A stretch of DNA of 10,219 nucleotides from Clostridiales bacterium (GTDB taxonomy: Bacteria; Bacillota; Clostridia; Oscillospirales; Butyricicoccaceae): assembly GCA_019420045.1 (NCBI GenBank), contig JAHZHY010000125.1, positions 3,045-13,263 on the forward strand, written 5' to 3'. Within the stretch, counting starts at the first letter, position 1; every line of letters begins with the position of its first letter. Shown here piece by piece: positions 1 through 7,600 of the stretch. A model generated the notes under the pieces. It had not been told where the DNA came from. It made no database searches and was given only the letters and a program-made list of their open reading frames with translations. The position numbers were made by a program, and so were the translations under genes.

Positions 1-1
1 G

Positions 2-1315
2 GATTTTCAAAAATGCAGAGACATAGTAGCATCTGCACCTTCAGGGTTACAGGATAAGTTGCAGAGTCAGTACTGTGATTTGCTTTTGGATTGTTTAACC
101 ATGGGATATCTGCGATATTCAGAGCTGCGGAAATATGATATTCGAAAAGATGTCTATTTTATGGAATATCAGGATGCCATACAGCAGTTGCCAAAGCAGA
201 ATTCGGTCAATCAAATATACTTTGCTGCAAATGATCTGCTTACCGGAGAATCTGGAACCATCAATAAAAGACTGGCACAATACATTCCGGAGAAGGTGCG
301 GCACTTTCTGGAGCAAGGCCAAATGATGTTATGCGGAGACTTCATTTACTGTCTGGTGTTGCCCCTCAAAGAAGGGGTGCCGGGAATGTGGACCTATTTA
401 GGGCAGATGCTTCGCAGACCTGGAGTGTGCAAAGGCGTTCCAGAAATGTGTGAAGCATTGGAGAATGTATATTACAGCAACAACAATGAGAATATTGTCG
501 ATGCATTGCTGCGGGTTCTGCAAATCAATGACGATATTTATCTGGCAAAAGAGTTGCTGGGATATACATACTACAATATGCAGATGTGGAATAATGCGCT
601 TTCCTACTTGGAGCAATATGAAGATGTAAAAGATACAACCGGCATATTTTATAGGGATAACTTTTATTTCTGGATGGCCTGGTGCTATGGGAAGAAAAGA
701 AATTATCCATTGGAAGAATTGTATTATAGAAAAACACTGGAAATCTTTCCAGACGCCGAGAATGCATTGAATAACCTGGGATATTGTCTGTTCAAGCAGA
801 AGAAATACCAGGAGGCAGAAGAGGTCTTCCAGAACTGTCTGGAACAGAAAAGAGATATTTCATATGCAGCCAACAATCTTGTCCGTACCTATTTGGCATC
901 AGGGCAGGCAGACAAAGCAAAGGCGTTTGTGAAGGAGAGTGGATTTAAGGTATCCAAACATCTTGTGGATAGAATCGGGCGCTCCCAGGCAAGGAAAAAA
1001 CGGGAGGTGGATACAGAGTCCCAAGATCGAGCATCGGATGCTGCCACGATAAACATCGGTGTGAAAAAACATCAATTTACCAGCGAAAAACTTCTGGAAG
1101 ATGAACTGGTTCAGCGAATGGAACAGGGAATCCCGGTTTTCGGGCTTCCTTTGAAGGTTTATCAGAAAAGAGGAGCGTATGGCAGACAGTTTATTCTGCG
1201 TACTGGCAGGCTGGATATATTGGCGACGGACGGCGACGATAATCTCTATGTGATTGAGTTGAAAAAAGACTCGTGCTACGATGATGCGTACGCACAGACC
1301 AAAACATATATCTAA
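2..1315 (+). CDS. TPR protein with C-terminal NucS-like (PDDEXK) nuclease domain, 5' partial, prematurely stopped
   Basis: The frame is open from the first complete codon at 2, so the true start lies left of the window; the TTG at 59 is only an internal codon with a weak AGG upstream. Counting from the TTG as residue 1, residues 1-190 are alpha-helix-like and unassigned. Residues about 200-290 form TPR-like helix pairs, clearest at 235-262 (ALNNLGYCLFKQKKYQEAEE). A charged linker (about 305-335) leads to a domain with the NucS/DUF91 nuclease pattern: D386 in RLDIL, E400-x-K402 in VIELKK, and Q413-x3-Y417. In that family these residues bind metal and DNA and cut branched or mismatched DNA. Here TAA follows I418 directly, although the frame continues with matching domain sequence to 1462. 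The role is unknown; TPRs suggest a protein partner. The gene is more AT-rich than its neighbour, which hints at separate acquisition. Confidence 0.8.
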   Translation, partial: DFQKCRDIVASAPSGLQDKLQSQYCDLLLDCLTMGYLRYSELRKYDIRKDVYFMEYQDAIQQLPKQNSVNQIYFAANDLLTGESGTINKRLAQYIPEKVRHFLEQGQMMLCGDFIYCLVLPLKEGVPGMWTYLGQMLRRPGVCKGVPEMCEALENVYYSNNNENIVDALLRVLQINDDIYLAKELLGYTYYNMQMWNNALSYLEQYEDVKDTTGIFYRDNFYFWMAWCYGKKRNYPLEELYYRKTLEIFPDAENALNNLGYCLFKQKKYQEAEEVFQNCLEQKRDISYAANNLVRTYLASGQADKAKAFVKESGFKVSKHLVDRIGRSQARKKREVDTESQDRASDAATINIGVKKHQFTSEKLLEDELVQRMEQGIPVFGLPLKVYQKRGAYGRQFILRTGRLDILATDGDDNLYVIELKKDSCYDDAYAQTKTYI

Positions 1316-1462
1316 TGGGTTGAAGCGGACATTGCAAGATCCGGACAACATGTGTACGGTTTAATATGTTTGAACGCCCCGACCGCTGAACTGAAAAGAA
1401 AAGTCAAAGAAGATCCCCAAATGCGCTTGTTTGAGTACAGCATTTCGTATACAGAGCTATAA
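1316..1462 (+). pseudogene. Orphaned C-terminal end of the NucS-like nuclease domain
   Basis: Directly after the TAA at 1313-1315 the same frame stays open for 48 codons and ends at a TAA at 1460-1462. The translation begins WVEADIARSGQHVYGLI and ends LFEYSISYTEL. This is what the end of a NucS-like domain should look like: a WV helix end after the Q-x3-Y motif, a G-(L/I)-I strand, and a final P-x-x-x-L-x-E-Y strand. It has no start codon with a ribosome binding site of its own. It is therefore best read as the missing tail of the upstream gene, cut off by one nonsense change (for example GAA, AAA or CAA to TAA). Confidence 0.75.
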
Positions 1463-1575
1463 AATATAAAAGGGTAAAGCGCCAGGGTGATGTCCCCCTC
1501 GTTTTGGTCAATTATCTTTTTGCATGGCATATTGGGAAATTGAATATCTTCATTAAAGTAAACACCAGGCTATGC

Positions 1576-1611
1576 AAAGGGAGGCTTCCAGATGGAAGTC
1601 TCCCTTTTTAT
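1576..1611 (+). terminator. Rho-independent terminator of the TPR-nuclease gene
   Basis: A 14-bp stem with one G-U pair (1576-1589 against 1594-1607) encloses an AGAT loop. On the + strand it is followed by a T-rich run (TTTTTATTTT, overlapping the stem end). It lies about 115 bases after the end of the extended nuclease frame and would end transcription from the left. The A-run on its left side could also allow some function on the other strand. Confidence 0.85.
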
Positions 1612-1663
1612 TTTCAGATGAAGAGTGGAAAGGTCTGAGGAAATCCGATGAGGCTCATAAATG

Positions 1664-1697
1664 AAAAAAAGAGCAATGCTTGCTGCATGACTCTTTT
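1664..1697 (-). terminator. Second terminator candidate for the giant surface-protein gene
   Basis: Read on the - strand, a 7-bp stem AAAAGAG/CTCTTTT surrounds a mismatched pair of bases on each side and then a 4-bp ATGC/GCAT stem with a 5-base loop. It is followed by a run of T (complement of the seven A at 1664-1670, partly inside the stem). It lies about 85 bases after the stop of the giant gene, behind the GC-rich hairpin at 1714-1736. It may act as a backup terminator. Confidence 0.55.
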
Positions 1698-1713
1698 ATC
1701 CTGATATAGCAAA

Positions 1714-1736
1714 CCCCCGGCCCAAAAGGCCGGGGG
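1714..1736 (-). terminator. GC-rich terminator hairpin 45 bases after the giant gene
   Basis: A perfect 9-bp stem, CCCCCGGCC (1714-1722) against GGCCGGGGG (1728-1736), has a 5-base CAAAA loop. On the - strand it is followed by TTTGCTATATC, a short and weak T tract. On the + strand it is followed by CTGCTTTCGTTTT. It sits about 45 bases past the stop at 1782, the usual place for a terminator of that gene, and may work in both directions. Confidence 0.75.
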
Positions 1737-1781
1737 CTGCTTTCGTTTTGCTGAGAAGGCGGATTTCAAAGGCCGGAGGAG

Positions 1782-4631
1782 TTACGGACGATGTTTCGTC
1801 CAGATTTCCTCACCGTCCGCCCATTGGTGGCTATGGCCGTTGGCCGCCTCCATAACATGGAAGTAGGACCAGTGGAACTCCGGCAGGTCAATGAAGCCTG
1901 CCAGCGTTTCGGCGTGCTCCCGAACATATTCCCGGTCGGCTTTGCGGCCCAGCATCTGGTTGACCACAACGGTCACCTCACTGCGGGTGATGTTGCTGGT
2001 TGGCCGGAAACTGCCATCGGGGTAGCCCTGGATCCACCCATACTCGGTGGCGCCTACCACATAATCATGGTACCATGCATCTTCCGCCACATCGCTGAAG
2101 CGGTTTTTGCCTTCGTATTCCAGGTTGGCGAAACGCATGGCAATGGCGGTGAATTCGCCGCGGGTGATCTTCCGTTCCGGCTGGAACAGATCGTGTCCCA
2201 CGCCTTGGATGAAGCCCAGAGAAGCCAGGGTATTGACTGCTTGAGCATACCAGGCATCCGGTGCAACATCGTTAAAATGCACGGTGATCGGCACATTTTT
2301 ATCCCGGAGCAGGTTATAGAACAGCTGAGCCGCTTCGGCACGGGTCATATCGTGATCCGGCCGGAAGCTGCCATCGGGATAGCCATTGACAAAGGTGTCA
2401 TGGGTGTCGGTATGCAGCCAGTCGGACACACCGGTTTCATCCGGGTCCAGGGGGGTGGGCTCTTCCGGCTCCTCGATGGGAGGGAGGCCGCCACCGCCTC
2501 CACCACCGCCGCCACCGCCGTTTGCTTTGAAGGTGGCAGAGATGGTGTGGCTTTCTGTCAGCAGGCCGAAGGTATAGGTATAGGTGCCGTCTGCATTTTT
2601 CACCAGGGGAGTGGGGGCCTGGGCGGTGCTGACTGCCACATTGATGCCGTCCACAGTCAGACCAGTAAAGGTATGCCCGTTTTCCACTGTAATGGTGTAT
2701 ACCGCCGATCCGGTACCCCAGGCATAGGAATGATTGCCATTGGGGCTGATGGTGCCGCCGGGACCTGCACTGGAAAGAATGGTCACCGTTTCCCGATAGT
2801 CGGGCCGGCCGTTGTGGTTGCTGTCCTGAGCCCAAACCGCATAAAGCGTCAGGCCGCCGGAGGGCATCCGCATTGTTGCGCCGGGTTGGTAAATCGTGAT
2901 CTGTGCCGCTTGTTCTTCACTGGTGAGCAGTCCGGTCTGTTCGGTGCTCCAGCCCAGGAAGACGGCGTCTGTCCGGGTCAACCCACCACTGTTGTCCAGA
3001 AGGGTGACGGTGCTGCCGGTCAGATAGGAGCCGTTGTCCACCGGTACGGTGCCATTGCTGGCGCCGTTTCCTTCATAGGTCACAGCATACAGGCTGCCGC
3101 CGGTGATCCGGAATTCTTTGGTCACGCTGCCGGTGAAATTGCCGCCGGTGCTGTAAACCGTAACGAATGCCGTGCCCACCTGCTGATTGCTGCTGTAAAC
3201 AACCTGGTAGCCGGTATCCGGAACCGGGATGGCTCCGGCAGCTACGGCAGTCACCTGAGGCTCGATGGGGCTTCCGGTGTATTCGAAGGATTCCTTCTCC
3301 AGTGTTACCTCTGTCAGCTCTGCCGGGCGGATGACATAGGTCACCGTGCCCTGTGCGCCGTCATAATTGCCGCCCACAGCGGTCACTGTGCCGATATAGA
3401 CACCGGCATCGATGAAGCTGGAAACGGCCTGACCATTTCTTGTCCAGGTGACCGAATAGCTGTTTTCCGCCAGGGTTGTGCCGCCGGCAGATACCGTCAG
3501 AGAGGGTTTCTGTTCAGTGCCGGTGTAGGTGACGGAAGGCAGCGGGGCAATGTGCAGCTGTCCGCTGCTGGCGGGGGTGATGGTGAAGCTGCCTGACGCA
3601 GTATCCTTATAATCTCCCTTGCCGGTGATGGTGACGGTGGCCGTGCCGGTGTCGGTGTTCTGTCCATAAGACAGAGTATAATCCACATCTTTGGTCAATG
3701 TCACCGTCCGTCCGCCCAGCGTATCGCTGACGATGACGGCAGGCTCCAGAGGACTGCCGGTGTGTGCCATGGTGGGCGGCACCACCTGAATGGTGCTGTC
3801 CGCGATGGAGCGGGGAGTGATCTGATAGGCTGCGGCATCGGTAAGCGTGCCGGTAAAGTTGCCTGCGCCGGTGATGGAGACCTTTACGCCCTTATCTGTC
3901 ACATGAACAGCATCGCCGGTATAGGAAAGGGTATAATCTGCGCCCAAAGTCAGGGTTTGTGCAGTGCCGTTCAGCTCCACCGTGACGGTGGGCTGCTGGT
4001 ACTGCGCCTCGCCGCTGTACTCCACATTGTTCAGGCTGGATACGGTAACTGTCGCCGTGGACAGATCCAGAGGCTGGATGTCAAAGGTTTTGGTCACGGC
4101 GCCGAAGTAGTTACCCTCTGCTGTGGCGGCCACCGTTATCAATCCGGTGCCGGCATGGGTGTTGGAACCATAGCTGACAGCATAGTCTTCTGCTTTCAGT
4201 GCGTTTCCGTCGGAGACAGTGACCTGGGGTGTTTGCTGGGTGCCGTTATAAACTGCTTCTGCCGGATCGGAAACCATGTCCGGTGTCAGCTGCTTTTTCT
4301 GCACCACAAAGGGCAGGGTCACGCTGGTGTAATTGTCTGCGCTTACTACGATCTGATAAATGCCAGCGTCAGTGAAGTCCGACACCGGAGTGCCGTCCGC
4401 AGCATAATAGCTGATGTGCACATTTGCAGCGGTATCGGTGAGCTGCAGATCGTTGCTTTCCGGTTTCTGGTCGGTGCCGTCATAGATGACAACGCCGCCG
4501 CCCACGATCTGGGCTCCCAGATACGCAGAATCGATGGTCAGCGTGAAGGTGAAGCTGCCATTGTAGTTGTCCTGACCCTGTGTAGGTGCCCGCAGCCACA
4601 GGCTGGGTTTCCACCGGAGTGCCGGTTCCAT
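1782..4631 (-). CDS. C-terminal part of giant SLH-anchored repeat surface protein, separated by a frameshift
   Basis: This frame carries the end of the giant protein. Counting from an ATG at 4631, residues 19-34 finish an Ig-like unit begun in the other frame. Residues 37-509 are six YDG-type units (VYNGTQQTP, TYTGTEQKP, EYTGSPIEP and others). An InlB B-type repeat follows (514-601), then an EF-hand-like loop (603-614), a divergent InlB/Flg_new_2-like repeat (616-704), eleven glycines (705-715), a Pro/Glu linker, and three SLH domains (about 736-777, 785-835, 845-895) with TRAE, TRGE and TRSE motifs. The tail ends EEIWTKHRP. SLH domains bind pyruvylated secondary cell wall polymer, so this end anchors the protein to the wall. 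The ATG at 4631 has no ribosome binding site, and residues 1-18 do not resemble the repeat, so it is not a real start. Two terminator-like hairpins follow the stop. Confidence 0.85.
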   Translation of the reverse strand: MEPALRWKPSLWLRAPTQGQDNYNGSFTFTLTIDSAYLGAQIVGGGVVIYDGTDQKPESNDLQLTDTAANVHISYYAADGTPVSDFTDAGIYQIVVSADNYTSVTLPFVVQKKQLTPDMVSDPAEAVYNGTQQTPQVTVSDGNALKAEDYAVSYGSNTHAGTGLITVAATAEGNYFGAVTKTFDIQPLDLSTATVTVSSLNNVEYSGEAQYQQPTVTVELNGTAQTLTLGADYTLSYTGDAVHVTDKGVKVSITGAGNFTGTLTDAAAYQITPRSIADSTIQVVPPTMAHTGSPLEPAVIVSDTLGGRTVTLTKDVDYTLSYGQNTDTGTATVTITGKGDYKDTASGSFTITPASSGQLHIAPLPSVTYTGTEQKPSLTVSAGGTTLAENSYSVTWTRNGQAVSSFIDAGVYIGTVTAVGGNYDGAQGTVTYVIRPAELTEVTLEKESFEYTGSPIEPQVTAVAAGAIPVPDTGYQVVYSSNQQVGTAFVTVYSTGGNFTGSVTKEFRITGGSLYAVTYEGNGASNGTVPVDNGSYLTGSTVTLLDNSGGLTRTDAVFLGWSTEQTGLLTSEEQAAQITIYQPGATMRMPSGGLTLYAVWAQDSNHNGRPDYRETVTILSSAGPGGTISPNGNHSYAWGTGSAVYTITVENGHTFTGLTVDGINVAVSTAQAPTPLVKNADGTYTYTFGLLTESHTISATFKANGGGGGGGGGGGLPPIEEPEEPTPLDPDETGVSDWLHTDTHDTFVNGYPDGSFRPDHDMTRAEAAQLFYNLLRDKNVPITVHFNDVAPDAWYAQAVNTLASLGFIQGVGHDLFQPERKITRGEFTAIAMRFANLEYEGKNRFSDVAEDAWYHDYVVGATEYGWIQGYPDGSFRPTSNITRSEVTVVVNQMLGRKADREYVREHAETLAGFIDLPEFHWSYFHVMEAANGHSHQWADGEEIWTKHRP
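1947..2426 (-). other. Three S-layer homology (SLH) domains
   Basis: SLH1 (about 2301-2426) has FVNGYPDGSFRPDHDMTRAE but lacks much of the first helix region. SLH2 (2127-2279) has FNDVAPDAWYAQAV and ITRGE. SLH3 (1947-2099) has FSDVAEDAWYHDYV, GWIQGYPDGSFRP and ITRSE. Three SLH domains form one trimeric-type prism that binds pyruvylated secondary cell wall polymer. A 50-odd residue tail follows. Confidence 0.95.
2487..2519 (-). other. Eleven-glycine linker
   Basis: Eleven glycine codons in a row, mixed GGC, GGT and GGA, are followed by a Pro/Glu-rich stretch (LPPIEEPEEPTPLDPDE). This is a flexible hinge between the stalk and the SLH anchor and is common in Clostridia SLH proteins. The repeat tract could vary in length between strains. 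Confidence 0.85.
2520..2786 (-). repeat. Divergent InlB B-type (Flg_new_2-like) repeat, copy 2
   Basis: Starts VTILSSAGPGGTISPNGN, has the core YTITVENGHTFTGLTVDGI and ends SHTISATFKAN. Same family as the copy at 7582-7827, and again placed after an InlB B-type repeat. It is the last stalk module before the glycine linker. Confidence 0.75.
2790..2825 (-). other. EF-hand-like calcium loop 4 (DSNHNGRPDYRE)
   Basis: Keeps D1, N3, N5, G6, D9 and E12 and follows the VWAQ end of the fifth InlB B-type repeat. It matches loop 1 closely (NGRPDY shared) although about 6 kb apart. Confidence 0.6.
2829..3092 (-). repeat. Fifth InlB B-type repeat
   Basis: Runs from LYAVTYEGNGASNGTVP through VFLGWSTEQTG to LTLYAVWA, the same plan as the four repeats at 7849-9138 but on the far side of the YDG array. 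It is followed at once by an EF-hand-like loop. Confidence 0.8.
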
Positions 4632-7600
4632 CGTCCGCAGTGAAGGTCAGCTGGTAATCGGTGTCTTTCACCAAGGCCAAGCCACCCAATTCTGCCTGGT
4701 AAACCAGCGAGAGCAGGCCGTTCCAGCCGCTTTCCAGATAACCTGCGGCAAGGCCGTTCTCTTGCAGCTGGGATGCTCCATCCACCTGGGCAATGTCTTT
4801 GGCGCCGATGGTGAACACCGGGCTGCCAGACAGCTGCAGGACATAGTTGCCGCTGGTTTCGGTCAGAGTACCAAGGTTGATGGCATAGCTGCCCACTGTT
4901 TCGCCGGCTTTGCGGGAAAGAGTGCCGGAGAAATGGACATCAGAGCCACCGGTGTGGGTGTAATGCAGCTCATCGTCTGCCTCACCATAGGTCTTGGAGG
5001 TGTCCACAGGTGTGATGGTCAGCATTGCTTTGCCGATGACAAAAGTGCCGTTGAGTGCGCCGGAATAATCTCCCTTGCCGATGGCTGTGACCACCGCATA
5101 GGAGCCAGCGGTTACATTGTTGGCATAGGCCAGTTCATAATCGGTGCCAGGTGTCAGGGCTTTGCCGTTGACTGTCACAGTGACATTGCCGTTGGACGGC
5201 GTTTGTGCACTGCCGTTGTAGGTATAGGTGCCGGACACCGAGATGGTGCCGCCGGTCATGCCGGCAGGCGTGATGACAAAGGCAGCGCTGCCGGAATATC
5301 CGTCATAGTTGCTTGTGCCCTGGATCTGCACGGTGTAAATGCCGGCATGCAGGGGTTTGCCATTGCTACCCAGTTGGGCACCGGTGCCGGACTGGGGAAG
5401 ATAACTGACTGTGTAATCCCTTCCTTGCACCAAAGGAGTTGTGCCGTCCTGTACAGTGACAGTGGGCTCCTGCTCCGTGCCGTTATAGGGCAGATGCTGG
5501 GGCTGTACCGCCACCGACAGATTGGAGCCGGCGTCCGGGAAAATGGTAAAGGACTTTGTCAACTGGCCGGTGTAGTTGCCCATACCGGCAATGGTGACCT
5601 TGCCCTGACCTGCAGCCGTATTGTTTTCATAATCCAGGGTATAATCGGCATTCTCTGTCAGGAAGAGCACACGGCCATCCTGGGTGGTATAGGTTACCAC
5701 CACAGCAGGCTTTTTCCCGGTGCCGTCATAGACGGCGTCATCTACCAGCACGGTCACCTTCCCGCTGCCGATTTGGGTGTTGGCAATGTTCTTGGCGGTG
5801 ATGGCGAAGGATGCCGTTCCGGTTTTGCCGGCATAACTGCCAGCGCCGCTGACCATGGCCTCATATGTTCCCACGGCAAGGGGAATATTGGATGTTCCCT
5901 GATAGGCCAGGGTGTAATCCCGGCCTTCGGTGAGAAGAGTGCTTCCATCCCGTACTTCCGGCTTGGGCTGATAGGGTGCGCCGTCATAAACATGATCGGA
6001 AAGGGCGCTTACCGTCAGGCTGTTGCCGGTGGAGATGGTAAAGAACGCCTGGGCGCTGCCGGTGAAGTTGGGATTGTTGGCTGTGACCGTTACGGTATAG
6101 CGGCCGGCGGCAATGGCATTCTGCGGAATATCGGCGGTGTATTCGCCGGTTTCCAGAGTCAATCCATCTGCCTGGACAGCGGTCACTGCGGGGGCTTTTG
6201 CCGTGCCGTCATAGGAGAAGGAAGTCTCGCTCAGTGTGACCGATGTGATCTCCGCCGGGCGGATGACCACGGTGGCCTGGGCACTGCCGGTATAGCCGTT
6301 TTCCGCTGTCACGGTGATCTGATAGGTGCCTGCATCCACAAATACAGTCTCGTCAGTCAGCGCCTGTTCCGGCCCGCCATTGTAGGAATAGACCGCGGTA
6401 TAGTTGGCTGTATCCAGCGGGGTGCCGCGGAACAGAACGGTCAGAGAAGGTTTTTGATTCTGGCGGTCATAGACGGCCTCGGTGTGGCTGGGGGTGATGG
6501 TCAGCCCGCCGGAGGCCTCTGTAATGGCGAAGGGCACTTCCCGTGTGCCGGTATAATTGCCAGTTGCTGCGGTGAGCACCGCCACATAACTTCCCACTTC
6601 CTGGGGGGTGATAGCCGTTTTGTCCGGATCATCCTGGCGGTAATAGGAAAGGGTAAAGTCCTGACCCTGGGTCAGTGCCAGCGTGCCGCCGGTTGCCGGA
6701 GTATAGGTCACGACAGGGACAGGGGTTTTCTCTGTTCCGTCATAAACCTGGTCGGGGATGGGGGTCACGGCCACAGGCTGGGTGCCGTCTGCTGCATCAT
6801 CCTCCGCCAAAGATTTGGGACGGATGGTGAAGCGGTCGGCATCATCGGCCAGCACCACAGAGGCGCTCCCGGCGCTCAGGCCGGATACATCATAAGCATA
6901 GGTGCTGGCATTTTCGCCAGGCGCCCGGGTCAGATGACCGGTTACGCTCGTTTCCACCTGATCGGCTGTGCCGTAATGGAGGTAGGCTTTGTAGGAATAC
7001 TCTGCCGGGTCGTTTGCACCGAAGGTTTTGCCCTGATCTTCCTGGGGCACAATGGTGACCACATCCCGGGTGATCTGAAATTCCTCAGTCACGCTGCCGG
7101 TATAATTGCCTGTGCCGGTGAGCCTTACGGTGTAGCGGCCTTCTTCACTGGGGGCAATGGAGCTGGTGCTGCCGCTGTCGGTTTGATAGGAAACGGTGTA
7201 GTCCCGTCCCTCCACCAGCGGAGTACCGGAGCCGATCTCTGCGTCGGTGACGGTGATGGACAAGGATACCGGTTGGCCGGTGTATTTCTGGTCTGAAATA
7301 CCGGTGACAGAAATGCCCGGGTTTGCCAGATCCTTGGGTCCGATGGTGAAATACACCACCTGCACCACACCTTCATAGGCGGTGCCCGGCTGTCCGGTGA
7401 CCTGAGCCACATAGGAACCGGCATCGATCAACTGGGAAACAGGCAGTCCGTTCTTTGTCCAGGCAACGGTGTAATCGGTGTTTTCCACCAGGGTTTTGCC
7501 GCCGTCTTTGACAACCAGTTCCGGTTTCAGAGACGCACCATTGTAGGTTTTCTCCTGGGGCTGCTCCACTGTGAAGCTGCCGCGGCTGAAGCTGACCACA

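Larger units (their letters stand above)
1463..1781. other. Intergenic region between convergent genes
   Basis: About 319 bases separate the last codon of the left gene from the stop of the giant gene. The region holds three hairpins annotated separately (1576-1611, 1664-1697, 1714-1736). I see no coding frame with a ribosome binding site, no tRNA and no insertion-sequence ends. The stretch 1463-1575 shows nothing I can assign. Confidence 0.6.
3105..7575 (-). repeat. Array of about sixteen YDG-type Ig-like units with two MBG domains among them
   Basis: About sixteen units of 75-90 residues share a start (V/T/E)Y(D/N/T)G(T)xxxP, a middle L-x-x-G-x-DYT-x-x-Y, a turn (D/A)AGxY, a strand (V/I)TVTGxGNYTG and an end (F)xI. 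Approximate unit starts on the - strand are 7575, 7335, 6783, 6507, 6255, 6021, 5793, 5526, 5262, 4803, 4523, 4292, 4067, 3809, 3560 and 3323. The unit starting at 4803 contains the frameshift. Units are clearly related but not identical in DNA, so they are old duplications, not a recent expansion. Confidence 0.75.

Noticed and set aside
59..61. TTG as the start of the TPR-nuclease gene
   Set aside because: The frame is open to the left edge and only a weak AGG precedes the TTG, so the gene most likely begins outside the window.
1313..1315. TAA recoded as sense (alternative genetic code)
   Set aside because: The giant gene on the other strand and the extended nuclease frame both appear to end at TAA, so TAA works as a normal stop here.
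1312..1530. A 72-codon open frame on the - strand over the end of the nuclease gene
   Set aside because: It lies largely antisense to the tail of the nuclease domain, has no family I recognise and no convincing ribosome binding site.
2386..2577. A poly-proline open frame on the + strand
   Set aside because: It is the reverse reading of the eleven-glycine linker of the surface protein.
1791..3596. A 601-codon open frame on the + strand
   Set aside because: Antisense to the SLH and InlB region, whose family assignment is certain. No own family, and no ribosome binding site before its ATG.
4575..4590. Programmed ribosomal frameshift
   Set aside because: I see no slippery heptamer, no strong hairpin after the site and no Shine-Dalgarno-like stimulator, and the repeat spacing suggests lost bases.
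4629..4631. ATG as the true start of a separate SLH protein
   Set aside because: No ribosome binding site lies before it, the first 18 residues do not fit the repeat pattern, and the sequence upstream in the other frame gives the first half of the same Ig-like unit.
3762..4643. A 293-codon open frame on the + strand
   Set aside because: Antisense shadow of the YDG units, with the same composition bias as the other antisense frames.
4762..7296. An 844-codon open frame on the + strand
   Set aside because: It lies wholly antisense to the YDG array. The GC-rich repeated codons of the real gene leave few stops in this frame. The translation is rich in Gly, Ala, Cys and His with no recognisable domain.
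3105..7575. Regularly repeated short words (such as those coding for GNYTG and YDGT) as a CRISPR array
   Set aside because: The repeats are imperfect, 220-270 bases apart and in frame with a protein repeat. There are no short direct repeats with unique spacers.
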